Below, one piece after another: positions 1 through 5,913 of a stretch of DNA of 8,797 nt (its first letter is position 1; each line of letters opens with the position of its first letter). The notes beneath the pieces are model-generated. The model was not told the origin of the DNA, made no database searches, and worked only from the letters and a program-made list of their open reading frames with translations. Source of the DNA: Candidatus Competibacteraceae bacterium (GTDB lineage Bacteria > Pseudomonadota > Gammaproteobacteria > Competibacterales > Competibacteraceae); the NCBI GenBank assembly GCA_020445005.1, contig JAGRHM010000459.1, positions 1 to 8,797 on the forward strand, given 5' to 3'. The position numbers were made by a program, and so were the translations under genes.

Positions 1-498
1 CGTGTCATTGGCCAGCACGTTAATGACGACGGGCGTGCCGGCGTTGGTGATGGCCGTATCATCCACCGCAAACAGGTCTGGCGCGATGACTGTCACGGTG
101 ACTGTCGCCGTATCTTGCTCTGTGATACCGTCGTCTGGAGGAGGAAGGCTAACGGTAAGAGCGTACGTAAAAGTATCAGAACCTGCAAAACCTGGATTGG
201 GTGAATAAATAATCGAATTGCCACTGACAACAGCGCTACCATGACTTGGCGATCCATTCACAGCTACTGAGTTAACTATAAACCCAAAACTTGCTCCAGT
301 ATCGTCATTAGCCAACACGTTAATATTGACCGAACTGCCCGCCACGACTATAGCCGTATCGTCCACAGCATCTATGAGCTGCGTTTGCGCTCTCAACTCA
401 ACTCCCCAGTCTGGCAAGAGCGTCAGAAATAGACACGCGAGCATCAACACAACGGCTTTAGCTAAAAATTTACAGAGCGGCAATGATCGATTATTCAT
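1..498 (-). CDS. Exported tandem Big_9/cadherin-like repeat protein, N-terminal part
   Basis: This is an open reading frame of 166 codons with no stop before the left edge, so the protein is much longer than seen. From the ATG at 498 it starts with a signal peptide: basic/polar residues 1-14 (MNNRSLPLCKFLAK), a hydrophobic core (AVVLMLACLFLTLL) and a probable cleavage site near LRAQTQ. Then come the start of one repeat, a complete unit and the start of the next, each with a VDDTA motif followed by NVLAND. These motifs are typical of Big_9/tandem-95 Ig-like, cadherin-like domains, which occur in very large secreted or surface adhesins and often bind calcium. An in-frame ATG at 531 would add 11 residues but has no Shine-Dalgarno; the 498 start has AAAGG (509-513) 10 nt upstream and puts the signal peptide at the very N-terminus. 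It follows the CHAT gene by 73 nt. The exact function (adhesion, matrix, S-layer-like) cannot be told from this fragment. Confidence 0.85.
   Translation of the reverse strand, partial: MNNRSLPLCKFLAKAVVLMLACLFLTLLPDWGVELRAQTQLIDAVDDTAIVVAGSSVNINVLANDDTGASFGFIVNSVAVNGSPSHGSAVVSGNSIIYSPNPGFAGSDTFTYALTVSLPPPDDGITEQDTATVTVTVIAPDLFAVDDTAITNAGTPVVINVLANDT
4..375 (-). repeat. Tandem repeat with 300-bp (100-residue) period
   Basis: Positions 4-24 and 304-324 match except at two of 21 bases, and the GCCGTATC...TCCAC segments at 53-65 and 353-365 lie exactly 300 bp apart. The spacing corresponds to one 100-residue Big_9-like unit of the exported protein. Similarity is strongest around the VDDTA and NVLAND coding stretches and weaker between them, as expected of diverged protein-domain repeats rather than a recent DNA duplication. 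More units probably lie beyond the left edge. Confidence 0.75.
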
Positions 499-532
499 GA
501 TGATGCTGCCTTTATCGCCAGTATTGCTCATG

Positions 533-552
533 GGTTGCTTTTAACTGCAACC
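533..552 (-). other. Inverted repeat in the CHAT/repeat-protein spacer
   Basis: GGTTGC (533-538) and GCAACC (547-552) form a perfect 6-bp stem with an 8-nt AT-rich loop. It lies 20 nt downstream of the CHAT stop and upstream of the repeat-protein start. No T-run follows it on the minus strand, so it is not a standard intrinsic terminator. It could be an mRNA processing or stability hairpin that uncouples expression of the two genes. Confidence 0.4.
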
Positions 553-571
553 TTCCCCTGTTTAACAAACG

Positions 572-3500
572 CTACTGCAATGGACTGCTTTCCCCAATCA
601 AGGTAAACGCCGCCCAGAATATCGGATGCGCCATATTGGGTTGTTCCAACAACGCCAACTGCGCCTGCCGCAAGGCTTCAGCCCTTCCCATACCTAGCGA
701 TTTCTGGTAAGCGTCAAAGGTGTGCGTAGTCAGGAAAACCGTAGGTTCCGAAACCACATACCAGTGAGAGGCCAGCAATGCTCTTGAGCCTGCGTAGAAA
801 AACGCTGTCGCCAACCCGGATAATCCTTCGCCGCGTAGACGCCCGCTCCCGCCACCCGCCGTGTTACAGGCTGACAATAAGACCCATTCGGCGTCCAGCT
901 TCAGACTGGCAATCGTGCTGGCGCTGAGTAGTCCATTATCCTCTCCCTGCGCCGCTGCCTGTGGCGTCAACGCCAGCGCGGGCTCCTTTAAGCAATCGAG
1001 TTCACCCGGCAATAGAGCATGTGTAGCAAACGCGATGATCCGGTAATTCTGCAAATTGCTGGCTTCAACGGTAGAAACCGTGGCTTGTCGACCCAGCACA
1101 ACCGCTTGCTCCGGCCTAGCGCCCAAGGTGCGCGCCAGAGTACGCAACTCGACTTCCGTTTCCGGAAGTTGCGGCAATTGATTGAGCGCCTTGGCATCAA
1201 ACTGGCAATTCTGAACCACTTGATCGACACTACTGCCGCCACCGCGCAACATACCCGCCGACCCGGTTGAAAAGACCGGATCGCCAAAACCGATGAACGG
1301 CAAACGCGCCTGCGAAGAACTGGCAACCTGGCGGAATTGCTCCAAAGCGACCACCGAAGGCAGCAGGCTAAAGGCCATATCGCGCACCAGCCAGGCGGCT
1401 TGCCGGTAATTGCCCGGTTCGGGCGCGCGCCGCACTAATAACGCCGGCGGCAGGCTGAGCAACGCCCCAGAGGGCGCCACGATTAAATGCTCGACTCCAA
1501 CCAGCGCCGATTCCAACGGACTGAGCAGTTGCTGGTAGAGGTTATAAGCGAGGAGCAGATCGAAATCAGGCAGGCGGCCAGAACTGGCGTTGACTCCAGC
1601 GCGCAAACGTTCTACCTCGACAGTGAGCTGCGGCGCGGGCAATTTCACCGCCGCGCCCCGCAAAGTTCCATCGGCTTTCACCAGAAACACCCAGGTTTCC
1701 CGTTGACCTGGCAGTACCCGCAATAGCGCTTCATTGCTCCGCAATAACTTCGCTACTTCCGCTGCGTTCAGCGGCGTTGGGGTGACCAGGCGGCCATAAC
1801 GCGGGAACCGGTCCTGAAGCTGTTGCTCACGAAGTTCGTACTCTGCCGCCGCCGTGCGTAATTTGACCTTGAGCGCTTCCTCTTTGGTCGTATCCCGCTC
1901 CAGAAAAGGCTTGCTCTGTTCCACGCCTAATTCATATTGAGTATCCTGCCGGGCTTTCAACGCATCCTGCAACGCCCGCGCCGTTTCCCGCACCTCGGGA
2001 TCGGTTTCGGCCAGACGAGCCGCCACTTGCGTCACCGCCCGGCCGGCCGCTGGAGTCTGGCCTAATTGCGAAACTGTGAACGCCTCATCCAGCAAAGCCG
2101 CTTTGTCGGCAGCCGCGTTGTTGTCAATCAGTTCAAACAATAATTCGAGGTAACCTTCCACGTCTTGCGTCTGCAACTGAGCTAACGCCGTTGGATCGCC
2201 AAGCAACATCCGGCGGGTTTCTCGCCACAGAGTGAGGGCGCGTTCGGATTGACCGGCGGACCGTTCAACGCGGGCCTGGGTCATGAGTGCCTCAGCCAGC
2301 GCTCGACCTTCGCCAAACAGAGCGCGACTCAGTGCGACTGCGGACTGCGCTTGATCCCGAGCCGGTCCATAGGCTTGGCGACGGCGATAGACTTCCGCCA
2401 GACGTTGGCGACTTTCGCTGACCCAATGATAATCACCGCCCCGCACCGTATCGAAAATCGTGAGCGCTTGCGCGTAAGCGGCTTCCGCTTCCGCCAGTTT
2501 GCCCAGTTCAACATAGACATCGCCGACGCCAATGAGGGAATGGGCGATGCGCGGATTCATGGCCCCCTGCCGGGAGCTCGCCGCGGCGGCCTGACTGAGT
2601 TCCCAGGATTGTTGCGCGTACTGTTCAGCGCGCGCCTGCTCGCCCCGGTCCAGCGCATACCAGGCCCAATAAACCAGCAGTTCCGGCCAATCCGAAGCAT
2701 CGGGCGAGGCTTTCACTAACGGTTCAGCCCGTTGAAACATGGCCTCCGCCGCACCCGGTTGCAAGCGAGTGAGTTCGCGCCCCATCCGCGCCGCCAGATA
2801 ACCGCCGCTCGGATGGTTGACGCCTTTAATCCGCTCATGGATTTCCAGGGCGCGTTGCGCAAGCTCAAGCGCGCGTTGATGATTTTTCGCGGAGTTGTAC
2901 AGGGTGCTTAGCTCATCCAGCGCGGTGAACTGTCCCATGTCTTCCAGGCCAATCAAACGGCCTTCCGGAGCCACCGCCTGTTCAGCCAGAGCAATCAATT
3001 GCGACCGACTGCCTGGCAGGATTTCCTCCGCCGTTCCCCGCAGCGAAGCCTGAATAAAGCTCTCGAACAAGGGCGCGAGATGGGCCGGTCCCCAGAGAAT
3101 GAAAGCGCGATTATCAACGCCCGCCGCAATGAGCAAGTAGGGAAAGCCGCCGTTGTAACTGGTGCAGCGCCGCAAATAGGCGGGTTGCTCGTTCAAAATG
3201 CGCGTCAGCTCTGGATCGCCACAGTCCGCCTCGGTCTGCACGGTTTTAGCCAGCGCGCCTTGATTGAGAAAGCGCTCTTCCCACCGCGCCGCCGGTCGTG
3301 GCGGGTTTCCTCGCCAGATCAGGCCGGCAGGACGTTCCCAACCGGGACAGCGGATCTCAAACTGTTCCAGGCCTTCGTCGCGCCCCGACTTGTAAAACTC
3401 ACAGGCGACATCACCCAGCGCTTTGGCGTTTTCGGGCAAGGCAATTCGCGTCCCGACCGGCAAATCCTCGGGCGCAGCCACCGAACTTCCATTGCCTCCC

Positions 3501-3574
3501 GTGGCGCATCCCCCTAGCGTCAGAACGCTAGCCAGTAACAACATCACGCCATAGCGGCGCTCACCGTGAGCCAT
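572..3574 (-). CDS. TPR-CHAT lipoprotein (caspase-like protease candidate)
   Basis: This is a 1000-residue protein. The start at 3574 is preceded by a strong GGAG-type ribosome site and gives a lipoprotein signal with lipobox LGGC and the lipidated Cys at residue 23; a longer frame from 3613 would bury that signal behind 13 charged residues. Alanine at +2 (not Asp) predicts sorting to the outer membrane. Residues 24-180 are unassigned and carry cysteines at 58, 76, 118 and 137, consistent with disulfides in the periplasm. Roughly 217-457 holds TPR-like helical repeats (for example around ALDELSTLYN and GDVYVELGKLAEAEAAYAQA), followed by a charged helical linker near 540-600. The C-terminal third is a CHAT domain with His852 in FATHA and Cys903 in LSACNTA, the caspase-like dyad, plus the usual C-terminal HPIFWAAFTLIG. 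CHAT domains are clan CD peptidases. The gene sits 54 nt after the OmpA gene and 73 nt before a surface repeat protein, which suggests envelope processing or signalling; the substrate is unknown. Confidence 0.92.
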   Translation of the reverse strand: MAHGERRYGVMLLLASVLTLGGCATGGNGSSVAAPEDLPVGTRIALPENAKALGDVACEFYKSGRDEGLEQFEIRCPGWERPAGLIWRGNPPRPAARWEERFLNQGALAKTVQTEADCGDPELTRILNEQPAYLRRCTSYNGGFPYLLIAAGVDNRAFILWGPAHLAPLFESFIQASLRGTAEEILPGSRSQLIALAEQAVAPEGRLIGLEDMGQFTALDELSTLYNSAKNHQRALELAQRALEIHERIKGVNHPSGGYLAARMGRELTRLQPGAAEAMFQRAEPLVKASPDASDWPELLVYWAWYALDRGEQARAEQYAQQSWELSQAAAASSRQGAMNPRIAHSLIGVGDVYVELGKLAEAEAAYAQALTIFDTVRGGDYHWVSESRQRLAEVYRRRQAYGPARDQAQSAVALSRALFGEGRALAEALMTQARVERSAGQSERALTLWRETRRMLLGDPTALAQLQTQDVEGYLELLFELIDNNAAADKAALLDEAFTVSQLGQTPAAGRAVTQVAARLAETDPEVRETARALQDALKARQDTQYELGVEQSKPFLERDTTKEEALKVKLRTAAAEYELREQQLQDRFPRYGRLVTPTPLNAAEVAKLLRSNEALLRVLPGQRETWVFLVKADGTLRGAAVKLPAPQLTVEVERLRAGVNASSGRLPDFDLLLAYNLYQQLLSPLESALVGVEHLIVAPSGALLSLPPALLVRRAPEPGNYRQAAWLVRDMAFSLLPSVVALEQFRQVASSSQARLPFIGFGDPVFSTGSAGMLRGGGSSVDQVVQNCQFDAKALNQLPQLPETEVELRTLARTLGARPEQAVVLGRQATVSTVEASNLQNYRIIAFATHALLPGELDCLKEPALALTPQAAAQGEDNGLLSASTIASLKLDAEWVLLSACNTAGGGSGRLRGEGLSGLATAFFYAGSRALLASHWYVVSEPTVFLTTHTFDAYQKSLGMGRAEALRQAQLALLEQPNMAHPIFWAAFTLIGESSPLQ

Positions 3575-3577
3575 ACG

Positions 3578-3589
3578 CCCTCCCTCCTC
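3578..3589 (-). promoter_or_regulatory. Ribosome binding site of the CHAT gene
   Basis: The minus strand reads GAGGAGGGAGGG ending 3 nt before the ATG at 3574. It contains overlapping Shine-Dalgarno cores (GAGG, GGAGG) at usable distances. This strong site supports the start at 3574 over the in-frame ATG at 3613. Confidence 0.75.
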
Positions 3590-3618
3590 GCACCGGTGCA
3601 GGCGCGCAATCATGCGCC
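3590..3618 (-). other. Two adjacent inverted repeats before the CHAT ribosome site
   Basis: GCACCGGTGC (3590-3599) is a perfect 10-bp palindrome. Directly beside it GGCGC (3601-3605) and GCGCC (3614-3618) form a 5-bp stem with an 8-nt loop. Both lie in the 54-nt spacer between OmpA and CHAT and abut the ribosome site. No T-run follows, so termination is unlikely; a cleavage or translation-control structure or a protein site is possible. Confidence 0.35.
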
Positions 3619-3628
3619 CTGCAAAATG

Positions 3629-4357
3629 TCAATTGGATACGTCCAAACGAATAAACTCGCTCCGCCGATTCGCATCACGACCCGCTTCCGTAGCGTTAGA
3701 GGCAACGGGATACGCTTCCCCATATCCCTTGGCGATCAGGCGATCAGGTGCGATGCCATGTTCGATTAGGTATTCGCGCACCGCCTGCGCCCGTTTCCCC
3801 GATAATATTAGATTATATTCATCAGAACCGGCGGCATCGGTATGACCGGCAATCAGCAGCATCGCATTTGCCAGCGTTGCGCTTTTCAAGGCAGCCACAT
3901 ATTCATTAAGAAGTGGATAGGCTTCAGCGCGGATACGCGCGGAGTTCAAATCAAAGTGAATGAGCGCCGCGATCTTGGGCCGGTCCCGAATCAGATCCGG
4001 ATAACTCAGGGTTGCCGGCGGCTTGACCGGCTGAGACGGCGTTGCTTGGGCCGGAATGGGATCATCCACAATACCAGCGGGTCCGCGCAATCTCCCCACG
4101 CCTGTACCGTTGGAGCTCGGCGCTCCACGCAACTGCAGCGGCGGTTGCGCCGTACTGGGGGCGCCGCCCAGGGCCCGTTCAATATCCGAAGCGGTTTGGG
4201 GAGGCGAAGGCGGCGCGGCGACAACGACATTCAAGACCATCGCAAACGCCAGACCGACGACCGGATGATAACGGACAGGATGGCCACCTGCAGGAACTCC
4301 GAACCGGATCGAATTCCACATCGGCGCGAGTTTTTTACCAAAAAGTTTGAGTTGCAT
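3629..4357 (-). CDS. OmpA-family peptidoglycan-binding protein
   Basis: This is a 242-residue protein. The ATG at 4357 has AAAGGAG (4366-4372) 8 nt upstream; the frame extends to 4456, but that extension overlaps the methyltransferase end and lacks support. A long basic N-region leads into a hydrophobic stretch at about residues 33-48 (VVGLAFAMVLNVVVAA), which acts as a signal peptide or a single membrane anchor. Residues 49-120 are a Pro/Gly/Ala-rich linker. Residues 131-238 are an OmpA C-terminal domain with HFDLNSA, GHTDAAGSDEYN, LSGKRA and NRRSEF. Asp174 and Arg189 keep the spacing of the two residues that grip the diaminopimelate of peptidoglycan in OmpA. There is no beta-barrel, so this is a soluble or anchored wall-binding protein rather than a porin. 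Placed 26 nt after the methyltransferase and just before the CHAT lipoprotein, it probably tethers an envelope complex to the wall. Confidence 0.92.
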   Translation of the reverse strand: MQLKLFGKKLAPMWNSIRFGVPAGGHPVRYHPVVGLAFAMVLNVVVAAPPSPPQTASDIERALGGAPSTAQPPLQLRGAPSSNGTGVGRLRGPAGIVDDPIPAQATPSQPVKPPATLSYPDLIRDRPKIAALIHFDLNSARIRAEAYPLLNEYVAALKSATLANAMLLIAGHTDAAGSDEYNLILSGKRAQAVREYLIEHGIAPDRLIAKGYGEAYPVASNATEAGRDANRRSEFIRLDVSN

Positions 4358-4365
4358 TGAATGCG

Positions 4366-4372
4366 CTCCTTT
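4366..4372 (-). promoter_or_regulatory. Ribosome binding site of the OmpA-family gene
   Basis: AAAGGAG on the minus strand lies 8 nt before the ATG at 4357. It decides the start against the longer frame reaching 4456, and it lies in the 26-nt gap after the methyltransferase stop. Confidence 0.75.
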
Positions 4373-4383
4373 AGGGCATTCGC

Positions 4384-5568
4384 TCAGCGCGTTGCGCCGA
4401 CCGCCGCCACAACAAATGCCGGGTAGTGATGGCGAATATGGGAAATATCCGGCCAAACGAATGCGTTATTGAATCCAGCGGCCCTGAATGCCGCAATCCA
4501 CTGCTCGGGAGTCAGGAAGCCGCCATTCGGTCGCCACCCGGACTGCAGGACCGGAGAACGAAAAGACTCGAGCAACGCAAAGATAAATTCCACGTAAACC
4601 GTTTGCGCAGGGAAAGGGCGCACACATTCAGAAGCAACCATCAAGCCGCCCGGCGCAAGCGCGATATATATCTCGCGGAGAGTAAAAGCCAGGTCATACG
4701 CTGCATGCAGAGTATTGACTCCGTAGACGACCGAAAGACTCGCCGGCTTGACGCCCGCCTCGGCAAAAGGCCGGTTCATATCCAGACGTGTGCAAATAAT
4801 ACGTCCTGGCGCATCAGGACGCGACAGCAGTGAGCGCTGGCCGCGACGTAGAAAAATCGGCGTATGCTCGGTGAAGCGATAAGTCTCGATGCAGCCGGTT
4901 ACGCCTGCTTCCGCAAAACGGTCAAGCAGGGCTGCAGCGCCGCTGCCAAACCCACCGCCAATCTCCAGAATAGCCCCGCGCGCGTGTGGGAAGCGCGCCT
5001 GAACCGCCCGTGCGCCGATGGTGTTGCTGATCGCATACAACGGGTTTTGCTTAGAGAAATACTCCGACCAAGCGGTAATGCGATCGGCGGCGAATAGCAT
5101 GGATTCCCCCGAAGCCTCGCCCCGCATGACCGACGGATAGCCTTGAGCCGCAAGAGCGGCCAGTCGAAAGGAAGGGAGCGCCGCAGCATCGTGGGCCGCC
5201 TGCACCGCTTCGATTTCAGCCGGGTCCAGGTCGGGAAGCGGTTGCAACGACTGAAAGCGGCAGGGAGCTTCCGGTTCGCGGTTGATCGCGCCGCGCTCAG
5301 CCAGTAGGCGTAACAACCAGTCCGTGAGCCATGGCCCCACCCCCGGAGCAAGGCCGGCACGGTGGGCAATCTCCCTAGCCGTTCCGCCTTCTGCAAGGGG
5401 CGCCACAAGTCGGGCTTGACGAACAACGCCAAGCGTCAGCCGGAAAATATATTCCTCGATCAGGTCGCAGGATCTGACGAAGCGATCATCGAACAGCGGG
5501 AGGAGTTCGGCAGGCAGAATTTCCGCGCGAAGGTCGCGGCTCGCAGCGTTTAACGGCTGAACAGGCAT
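4384..5568 (-). CDS. Class I SAM-dependent methyltransferase
   Basis: This is a 394-residue protein. Residues about 20-100 are helical with a winged-helix look (TAREIAHRAGLAPGVGPWL), like the N-terminal dimerisation domain of small-molecule O- and C-methyltransferases. The catalytic Rossmann fold begins with the SAM-binding motif I, ILEIGGGFGSG (200-210). An acidic residue follows in RLDMNRPF (about 261-268), then GVNTLHA (283-289) and LAPGGLMVASE (304-314), the usual post-motif strands. The closing segment with TPEQWIAAFRAAGF resembles C-terminal regions of polyketide- and antibiotic-type methyltransferases. The ATG at 5568 has GAGGAG 8 nt upstream; a TTG at 5571 is less likely. It lies 36 nt after the dehydratase gene, so it probably acts on the acyl or aryl substrate of that pair; the acceptor atom cannot be predicted. 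Confidence 0.85.
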   Translation of the reverse strand: MPVQPLNAASRDLRAEILPAELLPLFDDRFVRSCDLIEEYIFRLTLGVVRQARLVAPLAEGGTAREIAHRAGLAPGVGPWLTDWLLRLLAERGAINREPEAPCRFQSLQPLPDLDPAEIEAVQAAHDAAALPSFRLAALAAQGYPSVMRGEASGESMLFAADRITAWSEYFSKQNPLYAISNTIGARAVQARFPHARGAILEIGGGFGSGAAALLDRFAEAGVTGCIETYRFTEHTPIFLRRGQRSLLSRPDAPGRIICTRLDMNRPFAEAGVKPASLSVVYGVNTLHAAYDLAFTLREIYIALAPGGLMVASECVRPFPAQTVYVEFIFALLESFRSPVLQSGWRPNGGFLTPEQWIAAFRAAGFNNAFVWPDISHIRHHYPAFVVAAVGATR

Positions 5569-5576
5569 CAAGCCGA

Positions 5577-5582
5577 CTCCTC
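5577..5582 (-). promoter_or_regulatory. Ribosome binding site of the methyltransferase gene
   Basis: GAGGAG on the minus strand is 8 nt before the ATG at 5568. It supports this start over the adjacent TTG at 5571. Confidence 0.65.
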
Positions 5583-5604
5583 GTATGATCGTTGCGATTT
5601 CACT

Positions 5605-5913
5605 TCAGCCGCCTGCATCCGCCAAGAGTAAATAACCTTGCGCTAAGGGCTGACCATCCTGCTGAATACACTCGAAGCGGACCTGGCGGATACCGGACTC
5701 CACGAGTCGAATCGTGAAAGGTTGTTCCGGTCGCAGGGGCGCCAGAAATTTCACGACTGGTATCTCTACCGCCCGCTTCTCAGGCCACTGGTCGGCCAGC
5801 GCCTGAAGGACCTCGTCGAGAATAACCACTCCTGGCGTGATCGGATGGTCTGGAAAATGTCCGGCCAGACTGGGATGGTCAGCGGGGATCACACTTTGTT
5901 TTTCATTAATCAT
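5605..5913 (-). CDS. Small hotdog-fold 3-hydroxyacyl-ACP dehydratase (ApeI/FabZ-like)
   Basis: This 102-residue protein is shorter than FabZ (about 150), a length I associate with the small dehydratases of aryl-polyene-type loci. The motif HPSLAGHFPDHPITPGVVIL at residues 13-32 is the FabA/FabZ active-site signature. His19 of HFP is the catalytic base candidate. The acid position on the following helix is Asp33 (ILDEV), as in FabA, where FabZ has Glu. The rest (VKFLAPLRPEQPFTIRLV, FECIQQDGQ) fits hotdog strands. The family removes water from 3-hydroxyacyl thioesters on an acyl carrier protein in the cytoplasm. Its ATG overlaps the ligase stop by 8 nt, so translational coupling is likely. The neighbouring ligase makes an ApeI-like role more likely than housekeeping fatty-acid synthesis. 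No upstream Shine-Dalgarno is strong. Confidence 0.85.
   Translation of the reverse strand: MINEKQSVIPADHPSLAGHFPDHPITPGVVILDEVLQALADQWPEKRAVEIPVVKFLAPLRPEQPFTIRLVESGIRQVRFECIQQDGQPLAQGYLLLADAGG

Noticed and set aside
2..544. Plus-strand frames at 2-208 and 326-544
   Set aside because: The minus strand here is continuously open and encodes recognisable repeat domains with a signal peptide; the plus frames are shadows.
2249..2719. Plus-strand open frame of 156 codons inside the CHAT gene
   Set aside because: It is antisense to a clearly coding gene, has no recognisable domain and arises from GC-rich codon bias.
3575..3613. Longer CHAT start at ATG 3613
   Set aside because: It puts 13 charged residues before the lipoprotein signal and ignores the strong ribosome site before 3574.
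4358..4456. Longer OmpA-family start at 4456
   Set aside because: It overlaps the methyltransferase end; AAAGGAG and the natural N-terminus point to 4357.
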